From positions 1-15,034 of the forward strand of contig QIGD01000016.1 in assembly GCA_003229935.1 (NCBI GenBank): a stretch of 15,034 nucleotides of DNA, read 5' to 3'. The DNA comes from Methanobacteriota archaeon (GTDB lineage: Archaea; Hydrothermarchaeota; Hydrothermarchaeia; Hydrothermarchaeales; BMS3B). A model generated the notes under the pieces. The model searched no databases and was not told the origin of the DNA. It worked only from the letters and a program-made list of their open reading frames with translations. Shown here in pieces: positions 1-7,294 of this stretch (position 1 is its first letter; each line of letters begins with the position of its first letter). The translations under genes and the position numbers were made by a program.

Positions 1-25
1 TATTAGTGCCACCTATTTATAATTG

Positions 26-455
26 ATGGTTAATAAAAGATGGAAATATTCAAATACATGTGTTCACAACGTGGCGTATCATCTAATATGGTGTCCGAAG
101 TATCGAAGAAAGATACTGATAGGTAGTATAGCAAAGGATTTGAGAGAACTTCTCAAATTGAAGGCAAATGAATTGGATATAGAAATAGATGATATGATGG
201 TGATGCCAGACCATGTAGATTTATTTGTCAATGCTAATCCAACAGCAGCCCCTCATTGGATATTGCAGCAACTAAAGGGATATACAAGTTACCAACTGAG
301 GGAAAAATACACAGAACTTAAAAGCAGGATTCCTACACTTTGGACAAGAAGTTATTATTGTGAAAGCATAGGTCAATCTGTCGCAGACAGAGATGTAACA
401 GAAGGGAACACTGATATCCCTAAAGAGGCAACTCCAAGAACGATGGAGACCTTAG
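26..455 (+). pseudogene. tnpA: Decayed IS200/IS605 Y1 transposase (TnpA)
   Basis: The first ~118 residues are clear TnpA family: an opening YHLIWCPKYRRKIL block, a VMPDHVDLFV core and a LKSRIPTLWTRSYY block. TnpA is a HUH single-strand transposase whose two metal-binding histidines sit in DHVHL and whose nucleophilic tyrosine lies in a helix before the sequence QKGT. Here the second histidine is Asp (His-Val-Asp, residues ~64-66 counting from a TTG at 23). After nt ~376 the frame is lost: the expected QKGT tail appears in another frame at 399-410, and the ~22 nt between hold too few codons, so the tyrosine helix is gone. That tail frame ends at TAG 453-455. An open frame happens to run on to 535, but its last part is not TnpA-like. 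ATG at 26 is a likelier start than TTG at 23. No tnpB follows. The product would be inactive; the family assignment is firm. Confidence 0.88.
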
Positions 456-480
456 AACTCTATTCGTGGGAGTATGTCAG
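456..480 (+). repeat. Relic right end of the IS200/IS605 element
   Basis: TCGTGGGAGTATGTCAG at 464-480 matches the segment at 9550-9566 in 16 of 17 positions and resembles the descending arm plus tail of IS605-type right-end hairpins seen at 14455-14476 and 14677-14696 (TTTAGTCGTGGG core). It lies where a right end is expected, just downstream of the decayed tnpA. The ascending arm of the hairpin is degenerate here. The boundary at ~480 leaves the stop codon of the minus-strand NrdD-like gene (494-496) in flanking DNA, so the insertion landed just beyond that gene. The left end lies before the window. Confidence 0.55.
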
Positions 481-493
481 GTCAAGAATCATA

Positions 494-2266
494 TCAATTT
501 CCCTCTATTTTGAACCTCCAGGATGGTGCATCTGATTCGATAAGTTTATTGAAGGTTTTTCGAAGAGTAGAAGGGCTTTCAACCTCAATAACCTCAGCAC
601 TCACTCCATGCACTCTGCTCTGAAGTTCAGAATTAATCTTGAGGCTTTTATTTAACCTAGTTTCTCCTGTGTCCATACCTGTGCTATAGAAGATTTTTCC
701 TGTGCTCTTCCTGCCATTTACCTTTGCTTTCGATGGATATAGCCCATAATCAAGCTTTGCAAACCTTGTGGCAACGTCAAAGTCATCTGTGGGCACGAGC
801 ATAAAATTCTCTCCCTCTGTAAGCCTCCAGTCTTCCACAGTTGACTTCATAGCTGTAAGAACTCTCAGGGCGAAATCCAAGGCAATGCTACTTTCATACA
901 TCTTTTTTCCTGTGAAAGCAAGACTCATCTCATTCAGGCCGAGAAAGCCCACCTCATAGAAGAATTCTGCTTTCAATTTTGGCACAATAGCTTTTTTAAT
1001 AACCTTCTTTTTTCTGAGAAGCACCTCTTTTATAATGGGAAGCAATGTATGTAGCTTTTCGAAGAATTTCTTCTCATCTCCTTCAGAAAGATATGCTATC
1101 CTTGGAAGGTTAATTGTGACTTTTAGGGCTGATGATAAGATATTTTTCTCTGAAACTGGTAAAATATAACCTGGTATTAGTGAAGACTGGCTGAAGAAAG
1201 GTGATACTTCATTCCAGAAATCAATTTTATTAAGATGGCTGGTGTACAGGAATTCTTCAGCTCCATTATTAACACTTACAGAAAGTTCTGGAAGCTTTGT
1301 CTCTGCATTTTTGTATATATCCTGAATAATTCTGAAGGTGGTGTCTCCAGAGTTAATACCCAGTTTTATTCCAAATTCTCCTGCTTCTGCAAGAAAATAT
1401 TTGAGAAAGCTTCTTACTTCTTCCAGTGTCATATTTTCAATATAACTGGAGAAAGGCGAGGTGAAAAGGGGTATAGTTATACTTCCTGAGGAGAGTTTTC
1501 TAAAATTTCTTATAGTGCTGAAAATCGTTGAGGCAGCGAGATATGCATTTCTGGCTGTACCAACCTCTGGGCTGATATATATATCTCCGGTTGAAATAGC
1601 AAAATTTTCAATGGAGTGAATATGTATGTCGCCATTCATTTGTGAATCAGCTATATGTAAAGGTAGAATTTTTAGAAGAGTATATTCCTTCAGAACCCGT
1701 CCTGCAATCTCTTCTTTTATATTTTGACTACCACTTCCGCTGGTTATCACCTTCATTGCATCGTAAACTGGCATTCCCACTCTTGTGTAGTCCCTTCTTG
1801 CCTCTTCAAACCCATTTTCTAGGAGTTTTACATTTACAACCTCCCTTATCAGCGGGGCAGATATAAAGTCAAGTTTGAGGCGCCTGAGTTCAATCTCGGC
1901 ATCCTTTGATATATTCTCTGCAATCTCCTTAGGCAATGTGGTTTCATTGAGTAGAGATTCTTCAATTTTCTTTCTATCAAAGCTATCTATTGTATTTCTG
2001 GAGGTTCTTACATACATGCTGTGGAAACGCTTGTAACGCTCGGCAGCTTCTTGATTTTTTTTCGATAGCATTTCCAGAGTAGTTTTCTGAATTTCATCGC
2101 TGGAAATACCATCGTATATCTTCTTTGATACCTCAAAAGCTACCTCTGCAGCAGTCCAGAAGTCTATTCCCGCATCCATGCAGTCGGATGCTATCAGATT
2201 GGGGTCAAAAAAATCAAGATCACCTGAAGTTTTGACCACTCTTACTTTCGATATTGAAGAACTCAT
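494..2266 (-). CDS. NrdD-family protein with two ATP cones, lacking catalytic cysteines and glycyl-radical tail
   Basis: Residue numbers count from the upstream ATG at 2272. Residues ~8-88 form an ATP-cone (nucleotide-sensing domain of ribonucleotide reductases), and ~92-172 look like a second one (FDRKKIEESLL through ENGFEEARRDYTRV). From ~173 the sequence follows the anaerobic ribonucleotide reductase fold, with the diagnostic GDIHIHSIENF block. It lacks what that enzyme needs: the only cysteine is Cys31 in the first cone, so there is no thiyl-radical cysteine and no CxxC zinc pairs, and the protein stops (KIEGN) where the zinc/glycyl-radical domain would begin. The stop is outside the neighbouring IS relic, so the short end is probably native. 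The GGGGAT at 2278-2273 suits the ATG at 2266 (6-nt spacer) better than the one at 2272. A nucleotide-binding regulatory or structural role is inferred; catalysis is very unlikely. Confidence 0.8.
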   Translation of the reverse strand: MSSSISKVRVVKTSGDLDFFDPNLIASDCMDAGIDFWTAAEVAFEVSKKIYDGISSDEIQKTTLEMLSKKNQEAAERYKRFHSMYVRTSRNTIDSFDRKKIEESLLNETTLPKEIAENISKDAEIELRRLKLDFISAPLIREVVNVKLLENGFEEARRDYTRVGMPVYDAMKVITSGSGSQNIKEEIAGRVLKEYTLLKILPLHIADSQMNGDIHIHSIENFAISTGDIYISPEVGTARNAYLAASTIFSTIRNFRKLSSGSITIPLFTSPFSSYIENMTLEEVRSFLKYFLAEAGEFGIKLGINSGDTTFRIIQDIYKNAETKLPELSVSVNNGAEEFLYTSHLNKIDFWNEVSPFFSQSSLIPGYILPVSEKNILSSALKVTINLPRIAYLSEGDEKKFFEKLHTLLPIIKEVLLRKKKVIKKAIVPKLKAEFFYEVGFLGLNEMSLAFTGKKMYESSIALDFALRVLTAMKSTVEDWRLTEGENFMLVPTDDFDVATRFAKLDYGLYPSKAKVNGRKSTGKIFYSTGMDTGETRLNKSLKINSELQSRVHGVSAEVIEVESPSTLRKTFNKLIESDAPSWRFKIEGN

Positions 2267-2313
2267 CGGCATATCCCCATTAGAAAATTTAACTTTTCAG
2301 TATAGGTTTCACT

Positions 2314-2326
2314 GTTTAATATAGGG
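2314..2326 (-). promoter_or_regulatory. Probable TATA box of the NrdD-like gene
   Basis: On the minus strand CCTATATTAAAC lies about 50 nt before the chosen start at 2266. Archaeal transcription starting ~27 nt downstream would give a 5' leader of about 25 nt containing the GGGGAT ribosome site. Position and composition only. Confidence 0.4.
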
Positions 2327-2421
2327 TTGTAATGGTGTATAAACGTTACTACTTGGAAAATTAATTGAAACTTCGATGTGGCGATGTATTGCGAACTAAA
2401 TCGTAGCAGTGGAAGGCAGAA

Positions 2422-2431
2422 AAATTAAATA
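2422..2431 (+). promoter_or_regulatory. Probable TATA box of the Lrp-family gene
   Basis: AAATTAAATA lies 59-68 nt before the ATG at 2490. A start ~27 nt downstream would fall near 2455, on top of a short inverted repeat (2455-2470). Confidence 0.45.
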
Positions 2432-2454
2432 GGTTAGGAGGTCTAAAGGAAGTA

Positions 2455-2470
2455 TACCCTATGCTGGGTA
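2455..2470 (+). promoter_or_regulatory. Inverted repeat at the predicted lrp transcription start
   Basis: TACCC and GGGTA arms flank a 6-nt centre. It overlaps the predicted start site downstream of the TATA-like box, where a bound repressor would block transcription. Archaeal Lrp proteins often repress their own genes this way, so autoregulation is plausible. The 5-bp arms are short enough that chance is possible. Confidence 0.35.
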
Positions 2471-2489
2471 GGCTTCCGGTGGTGGTTTT

Positions 2490-2930
2490 ATGGATAATAC
2501 AGACAGGGAGATAATTAATATTCTTATTGAAAACTCAAGGACATCCTACAAGGATATAGCAAGTAAAGTTGGTATATCTGATGTGGCTGTTAACAAGAGG
2601 GTTAAGAAGCTTGAGAGGGATGTTATAAATGGCTTCATACCTCTGGTGAAGCAAGGTGCTTTCAATCTAGATATAACATGCATTGTGAGTATAAAGTGCA
2701 GTCCCGGCGATAAACAGAGGATAGCTGAGGATATCGCAGGATTTAGTGACGTGTGTGAAGTCTATACAACCATAGGCGAGCATGATATTATTGCAAAAAT
2801 AAGGACAGAGGATACTTCAACCCTCAAAAAGCTTGTAGATGGCAAAATTTCCAGAATAAAAGGTATAAATGAAATTCGCTCAAGTATAGTATTCAATTGC
2901 TTCAAAGAGAAGGTATGGCTGGTGATATGA
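2490..2930 (+). CDS. Lrp/AsnC-family transcriptional regulator
   Basis: 146 residues, usual size for the family. Residues ~1-48 are the winged helix-turn-helix, starting with the typical DNTDREIINILIENSR and a recognition region around SKVGISDVAVNKRVKKLE. Residues ~62-136 form the RAM (AsnC effector-binding/oligomerisation) domain, with TTIGEHDIIAKIRTED resembling the conserved G-x-YD/HD-x-x-x-x region. Such proteins form dimers to octamers and sense amino acids or other small ligands. The start is ATG at 2490 preceded by GGTGG. It is divergent from the NrdD-like gene and 87 nt upstream of an ABC/ArcS operon whose promoter carries a strong palindrome, so it is a candidate regulator of either or both. 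The ligand cannot be told from sequence. Confidence 0.93.
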   Translation: MDNTDREIINILIENSRTSYKDIASKVGISDVAVNKRVKKLERDVINGFIPLVKQGAFNLDITCIVSIKCSPGDKQRIAEDIAGFSDVCEVYTTIGEHDIIAKIRTEDTSTLKKLVDGKISRIKGINEIRSSIVFNCFKEKVWLVI

Positions 2931-2960
2931 CACCATTTATAGCATGTTGAATTTACATTA

Positions 2961-2983
2961 CGACTTCGAACAGTTCGAAATCG
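2961..2983 (+). promoter_or_regulatory. Near-perfect 23-bp palindrome, candidate operator of the ABC/ArcS operon
   Basis: The core TTCGAAC-A-GTTCGAA (2965-2979) is a perfect 7+1+7 inverted repeat. CGA and TCG extend it outward to 2961 and 2983 with one mismatched pair (2964/2980). Its right edge is ~6 bp from the TATA box at 2989, so a bound protein would touch the TBP/TFB site. No such symmetry is expected by chance in this AT-rich sequence. The adjacent Lrp-family protein is the obvious candidate binder, but a distant regulator is equally possible. Confidence 0.65.
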
Positions 2984-2988
2984 AAACA

Positions 2989-2997
2989 TTTATATAT
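2989..2997 (+). promoter_or_regulatory. TATA box for the ABC/ArcS operon, probably leaderless
   Basis: TTTATATAT preceded by an A-rich stretch (GAAACA), compatible with a BRE. Its centre is ~25 nt before the ATG at 3018, so transcription would begin at or within a few bases of that ATG. No Shine-Dalgarno motif precedes it, which agrees with a leaderless message. Confidence 0.65.
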
Positions 2998-3017
2998 TTT
3001 CATATCCATGTAACGTC

Positions 3018-3995
3018 ATGATTATAGAAACTCGCAACCTTACCAAAGAGTATAATGGCATTAAAGCTTTAAAGGATGTGAGCTTTTCAGTTAAGGAAGG
3101 AGAAATATTTGGCTTTCTGGGACCCAATGGTGCAGGAAAGACCACAACAATTAAAATCTTAACGACTCTTCTCATGCCCACATCAGGAGAAGTTTATGTG
3201 AATGGTTACAATGTTGTCGAAGAGGCAAAGAAGGTGAGGGAGAGCATAGGTCTTGTGCCTCAGGAAAATGTACTTGAAAATGACCTGACTGCCAGGGAGA
3301 ATTTAATTTTCCATGGTATGTTATACAATATTAAAGGTAGAAAGCTGGAGGATAGGGTGGAGAAAGCTTTAAAGTTTGCAGACCTTGAATCTAGAGCAGA
3401 CGAGAAGGTCAGAAACTTTTCAGGGGGAACGAAGAGGCGTCTGGAAACTGTCAAGGCTTTTCTACATAGTCCAAAGATAATTTTCTTGGACGAACCTTCT
3501 TTAGGCTTAGACCCTCAGTCGAGGAGATTATTCTGGGACTATATAGAAAAGATAAATAAAGAGGAAAAGATAACCATATTTCTTACAACCCACTATATGG
3601 ATGAGGCTGACTATCTATGCGATAGAGTATGTATAATAGATATGGGCAAAATTCTTGACTTGGATACGCCCAAAAATCTTAAAGAAAAGTTTGGAGAGGG
3701 CGAAGTGGTTGAGATAACTGTTCCGAGAGCAAGGAAATTTGCAGAAATTTTAAAAGAAAAATGTGAATGCAATATAATTAAAGTCGATGAAGAAAGACTT
3801 AAGATAAGTTCGAAGCATAAGGAGAGGGCTCTTGCTGAGATATTTAAAAATGCTGATGAACTTGGTGTAAGTATACTGGATATTTCTGTCAGGGAACCTA
3901 CACTGGAAGACGTTTTTATCCACTACACTGGTAAGGGCATAAGGGAGGGGAAAGGAGATTTTACCAAAGCTGTATTAAGGAGGTTCAAAGGATGA
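3018..3995 (+). CDS. ABC transporter ATP-binding protein, DrrA/NatA type
   Basis: 325 residues. Walker A GPNGAGKTT (35-43), Q-loop around PQEN (81-84), signature FSGGTKRR (~134-141), Walker B IIFLDEP (~154-160) with SLGLDP D-loop, and switch histidine in TTHYMDEAD (~190-198). All ATPase residues are present. The C-terminal ~100 residues are the extra domain common in DrrA-like ATPases of ABC-2 exporters. It would power the membrane protein encoded directly downstream, whose ATG overlaps this stop by 4 nt (ATGA), implying translational coupling. First gene of a four-gene operon after a palindrome-flanked promoter. Substrate unknown; drug, lipid or polysaccharide efflux are all within the family. 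Confidence 0.95.
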   Translation: MIIETRNLTKEYNGIKALKDVSFSVKEGEIFGFLGPNGAGKTTTIKILTTLLMPTSGEVYVNGYNVVEEAKKVRESIGLVPQENVLENDLTARENLIFHGMLYNIKGRKLEDRVEKALKFADLESRADEKVRNFSGGTKRRLETVKAFLHSPKIIFLDEPSLGLDPQSRRLFWDYIEKINKEEKITIFLTTHYMDEADYLCDRVCIIDMGKILDLDTPKNLKEKFGEGEVVEITVPRARKFAEILKEKCECNIIKVDEERLKISSKHKERALAEIFKNADELGVSILDISVREPTLEDVFIHYTGKGIREGKGDFTKAVLRRFKG

Positions 3996-5095
3996 GCCTT
4001 ATAAGCTTTTTCAGGGAATCTTATGTTGTAACATGGAAGGATATGCGCCTGTGGGTGAAGAATCCAATGGTTCCGTTTACGCGCTCACTGATGCTTCCTC
4101 TGCTATGGATTGTAATTTTTGGTACAGCCTTTGGAGGTACTGCAACAAATATTCCTGTGGCAGTTGTTATGCAGGATCATAGCACAATTGCGACGAATTT
4201 TGTATCAGAACTCGGTACTGGAGGTACTCTTAAACTAATTCCAGCCAGTGAATCTGAGGCCTTCAGGATGTTGAAATATATGAAGGTATCTGCTGTTATT
4301 CTGATTCCTGGAGATTTCAGCACAAGAATTAAGGCAGGTGGAAGAGCTGAAGTTATGCTAAGCCTGGATGATACAACTCCTCAGATTTCCACTACTGTAA
4401 GCTCTAAAGTTTATGGGATGGCCAGAGCTTTTTCTTCTTCTGGTAAGGGTATACATGTTGATAAAAACACACTTTATGGAAGAGGGATAACCTATCTTGA
4501 CTTTCTTGCTCCCGGTGTGATAATAATGACAATAATATTCTCCTCCTTTTTCTCAGGAGGTCTAAGTTTGGTTATGGACAGAGAGTTTGGTACAATCACA
4601 ATGCTTCTTGTCTCTCCAATATCAAGGGATGCGATAATTATGGGCAAAATTTTTGCAGGTGTACTTCAGAGTCTAACCTCCGGGATTGTTGCCCTGATCA
4701 TAGCTTTTATCATGGGTGTGAGAATCAGGACAGGCTTTGATGGATTTTTGATTATATTGCTGATACTGTTGATAGCAGGCTTTGGATTTATTGGAATGAG
4801 CACAGCTCTGGCTGTAAAGATTAATGAGCTAGATCAACTCATGGTTGTTACTCAGACTATAATCATGCCTATGTGGTTTATTTCAGGAGGTTTATATCCT
4901 ATTGCATCTATGCCTCACTGGATGCGTATCATAGCTATGCTAAATCCTCTTACTTATGCTACAAATGCTCTCAGAGCAGTAATGCTCAGGGGGATAATAT
5001 GGCAAACTCTTACTTTAGATATAGCTGTTATTACAGCTTTTGCCTTTGTAATGCTTTTTGTAGGAAGCTATTTATTTAAAAAGTCAATTTCTTGA
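3992..5095 (+). CDS. ABC-2 type transporter permease, DrrB/NodJ-like
   Basis: 367 residues with the ABC-2 layout: one membrane segment near the N-terminus (~29-49), a ~115-residue external domain (roughly 50-165) with FVSELGTGGTLKLI and DDTTPQ stretches, then five more segments (~170-192, 217-243, 250-272, 283-303, 338-360). The motif MWFISGGLYPIASMP followed by LNPLTYATNALR is the classic ABC-2/DrrB signature between TM5 and TM6. It forms the membrane channel with the preceding ATPase and is expected to act as a dimer. The start overlaps the ATPase stop (ATGA at 3992-3995). Confidence 0.93.
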   Translation: MSLISFFRESYVVTWKDMRLWVKNPMVPFTRSLMLPLLWIVIFGTAFGGTATNIPVAVVMQDHSTIATNFVSELGTGGTLKLIPASESEAFRMLKYMKVSAVILIPGDFSTRIKAGGRAEVMLSLDDTTPQISTTVSSKVYGMARAFSSSGKGIHVDKNTLYGRGITYLDFLAPGVIIMTIIFSSFFSGGLSLVMDREFGTITMLLVSPISRDAIIMGKIFAGVLQSLTSGIVALIIAFIMGVRIRTGFDGFLIILLILLIAGFGFIGMSTALAVKINELDQLMVVTQTIIMPMWFISGGLYPIASMPHWMRIIAMLNPLTYATNALRAVMLRGIIWQTLTLDIAVITAFAFVMLFVGSYLFKKSIS

Positions 5096-5105
5096 GGTGA
5101 TTAAA

Positions 5106-6341
5106 ATGAAAAAGTCGATTGGAATGTTAGTTGGAATATTAATATTGGTTTCAGCAATGGGTTCAGTGAATGCTCAGATGATTGATACGGGAAATTCTCT
5201 ATTGATTACAAATCTAACTATCCCAGCAAAAATCTTTCCCGGTGAGAACTTCACTCTCAGTTTCAGAGTTAAAAATACATGGAGAGAGCCTGGCTCTGTT
5301 GAGGATGCCTATGCATATCTTGAAGGTGGAGAGCCTTTTATGAAGGTGAGTCCATCTGAGCCACAGCTTCTTAAAGGTCTTGGCTACTCATCTGAATGGT
5401 GGCTTATCAAGGCAGTGCCTGTTAATTTTAATTTAAGTGTAGACAGATTGACAACCTCTGGCACATATTCTCTGAATGCTGTTTTAGTCTACTCAAGGTT
5501 TACAAAGGCTCTTGGAGTGAATGGTGCCATTGGAAGGTTCAGAGAGGTAATTCCTATAAGGATAAGAGTACAGGGTATTCCTAAAATCAGCCTTTTTGTA
5601 AAATCCTCCTCTCCTGCAAAGCTCAGAGCTGGCGATATGGCTCAACTTAGTATCAAAGCAGTAAATACAGGCAGTGCAATAGCAAAAAATGTTCTTATAT
5701 TTTTTGGTCAAGGAAAAGATGTGAAGCCTCTCTGGAATTCTAGGATTGTTTATATGGGAGGTATACTACCTGGAATGTCAGGCACAGGTGGAATAAATAT
5801 CCAAGTTGACCAGAATGTCCCCTCTGGAATGTATGAAATGCCTTTTAAAATAAAATATCTGGATGAGGAAGCAGGATGGGTCGAAAGGAATGGTTCTCTT
5901 GGGATAAAGGTCAGTAGATATGCCGACTTTAAAGTCAATGCAGATAATGTTACTGTTTTCTCAAATGAAAAGGATGCTAGGATTGTTTACTTTATTAAGA
6001 ATACAGGTACAAGGGTTGCAAAAGAAATAAGAGTTACACTCATTGCAAGTTACCCATTCACTCCCACAGGAGGTGAGTATTTCCTTGACAGGCTTTTGCC
6101 AGATGAGAAAAAAGAGATTTACTTCCATGTAGATGTGGATAAGGATGCTTCTGAACAGAAATATCCGGTGAATTTTTTCCTAAATTGGAAGGAAAACAAT
6201 ACAGAGTATAGTCTAACACAAACTTCTTATATTTCAGTTAATAAAGAAGAGGAAAGAACGGAGCTATATGCTCTATATGGCTTGCTTGTTATTATAGCCC
6301 TTGCTGTTTCAATTAAAGTTATTAAGAAGGTAAAGAAGTGA
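5106..6341 (+). CDS. Exported, membrane-anchored beta-sandwich protein (COG1361/NEW3-CARDB type)
   Basis: 411 residues. The N-terminus is a signal peptide (basic MKKS, hydrophobic core, cut near VNA-Q ~24). The body has repeated extracellular beta-sandwich units, recognisable from NTGSAIAKNVLIFF and NTGTRVAKEIRVTL, the alternating pattern of NEW3/CARDB-like domains. The C-terminus has one membrane helix (LYGLLVIIALAVSIKVI) and a basic cytoplasmic tail, so the protein sits outside the cell with a C-terminal anchor. GAGGTGA at 5094-5100 is the ribosome site for ATG 5106; an in-frame GTG at 5097 lies inside it and is unlikely to be the start. It is 10 nt after the permease and probably helps the transporter, for instance by handling substrate at the surface. 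That link is inferred from position. Confidence 0.82.
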   Translation: MKKSIGMLVGILILVSAMGSVNAQMIDTGNSLLITNLTIPAKIFPGENFTLSFRVKNTWREPGSVEDAYAYLEGGEPFMKVSPSEPQLLKGLGYSSEWWLIKAVPVNFNLSVDRLTTSGTYSLNAVLVYSRFTKALGVNGAIGRFREVIPIRIRVQGIPKISLFVKSSSPAKLRAGDMAQLSIKAVNTGSAIAKNVLIFFGQGKDVKPLWNSRIVYMGGILPGMSGTGGINIQVDQNVPSGMYEMPFKIKYLDEEAGWVERNGSLGIKVSRYADFKVNADNVTVFSNEKDARIVYFIKNTGTRVAKEIRVTLIASYPFTPTGGEYFLDRLLPDEKKEIYFHVDVDKDASEQKYPVNFFLNWKENNTEYSLTQTSYISVNKEEERTELYALYGLLVIIALAVSIKVIKKVKK

Positions 6342-7294
6342 AGTACTACTCATGTGACTCCCTAAACAGACCAGAGGTCAGAAGATGGCACAGAAGAATA
6401 AGAGAGTGCTATTCTCCTCCTAAAGATATTAAGTTGACTGTAGTTCTGCCATGCTCGGCAAAGAAGCCCTACTCTACATCAAAATCCCATATAACCTTCA
6501 GGAAAGCTATAAAAGCTGGAGCAGGAAAAAAGCTCAATCTTGTGCATGAGGTAACTCTCACCTCTCCTCTGGGCATGGTACCCAGAGAGCTTGAGGAACT
6601 CTATCCAGCCTGCTGCTATGATACCAGTGTAACAGGGTATTGGAGTGAGGAGGAGAAGAGTACTGCAGAGGAGCTTATCAGAGATTATGCAGGTAAAACT
6701 CACTCAAAGATTGTGGGCTACTGTTCTGAAGCCTATGCAGAAATTCTCGATTCTGCGGGCATTGAAGTTATTGCCAGAGATGACCTTCTTGGGGAGAGTA
6801 ATTTGAATCTTCTTAGCAGGAGAATAAGAGATTTTCTCGGGCAGGAAGAGAGAATAAAAAGGAATAAAAATCTTGAAAAGCTTAGAGCTGTGGCTGAATT
6901 TCAGTTTGGGAAGGGAATGGGAGAAATTATAATACACGAGGGTGCAAAGCTAAGGCGAAATGATATTTATTATAAAGATAAAAAGATAGCAAGGCTTCAT
7001 CAGAGGTATGGATATCTCAATCTTACTATTGAAGGTGCTGATGCTCTGGCAGAAAAGGGAAAATACAATGTTTTCATAGATTTTATGCCTGAGACTAATA
7101 GCATATTCTGTGCAGGTATTATCGATGCTGATAGAGCTATTGTACCTGGAGATGAGGTTGTGGTGGTTTATAAGGAAGAGGTTGTTGGAGTTGGTAGGGC
7201 AGTTCTAAATGGCATGGAAATGCTTAGAGCAGAGAGAGGTATGGCAGTGAAGCTAAGAAAGAGGAGAAAACAGATTGCTTTAAGTGCTTCTTAG
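6338..7294 (+). CDS. arcS: Archaeosine synthase core (ArcS/TgtA2), short form without N-terminal TGT-like domain
   Basis: ArcS converts preQ0 at tRNA position 15 toward archaeosine. The family signature PC-x3-KPY-x2-S-x2-H is complete: P38 C39, K43 P44 Y45, S48, H51. A linker with VAEFQFGKGMGE (~185-195) precedes a C-terminal PUA RNA-binding domain (~235-310, with AIVPGDEVVVVYKEEVVGVGRA). At 318 residues it is about half the size of usual euryarchaeal ArcS; the N-terminal TGT-like region is absent and the first residues (RPEVRRWHRRIRECYSPP) match the region just before the catalytic motif. The GTG start overlaps the previous stop (GTGA, 6338-6341), so the short form looks genuine. No RaSEA partner gene is visible here. 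Confidence 0.85.
   Translation: MKYYSCDSLNRPEVRRWHRRIRECYSPPKDIKLTVVLPCSAKKPYSTSKSHITFRKAIKAGAGKKLNLVHEVTLTSPLGMVPRELEELYPACCYDTSVTGYWSEEEKSTAEELIRDYAGKTHSKIVGYCSEAYAEILDSAGIEVIARDDLLGESNLNLLSRRIRDFLGQEERIKRNKNLEKLRAVAEFQFGKGMGEIIIHEGAKLRRNDIYYKDKKIARLHQRYGYLNLTIEGADALAEKGKYNVFIDFMPETNSIFCAGIIDADRAIVPGDEVVVVYKEEVVGVGRAVLNGMEMLRAERGMAVKLRKRRKQIALSAS

Noticed and set aside
494..500. NrdD-like gene truncated by the IS insertion
   Set aside because: The stop codon at 494-496 lies in flanking DNA beyond the IS right-end relic, and the catalytic cysteine is missing from the middle of the protein too.
456..535. C-terminal part of the long tnpA frame (to 535) as real protein
   Set aside because: It reads through the IS right end into the NrdD-like 3' end and has no TnpA similarity after the frameshift.
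1235..1489. Plus-strand open frame inside the NrdD-like gene
   Set aside because: Antisense shadow; low-complexity hydrophobic translation, no start context, no known domain.
5097..5105. GTG at 5097 as the start of the surface protein
   Set aside because: It is part of the GAGGTGA ribosome site for ATG 5106, and MKKS begins a normal signal peptide.
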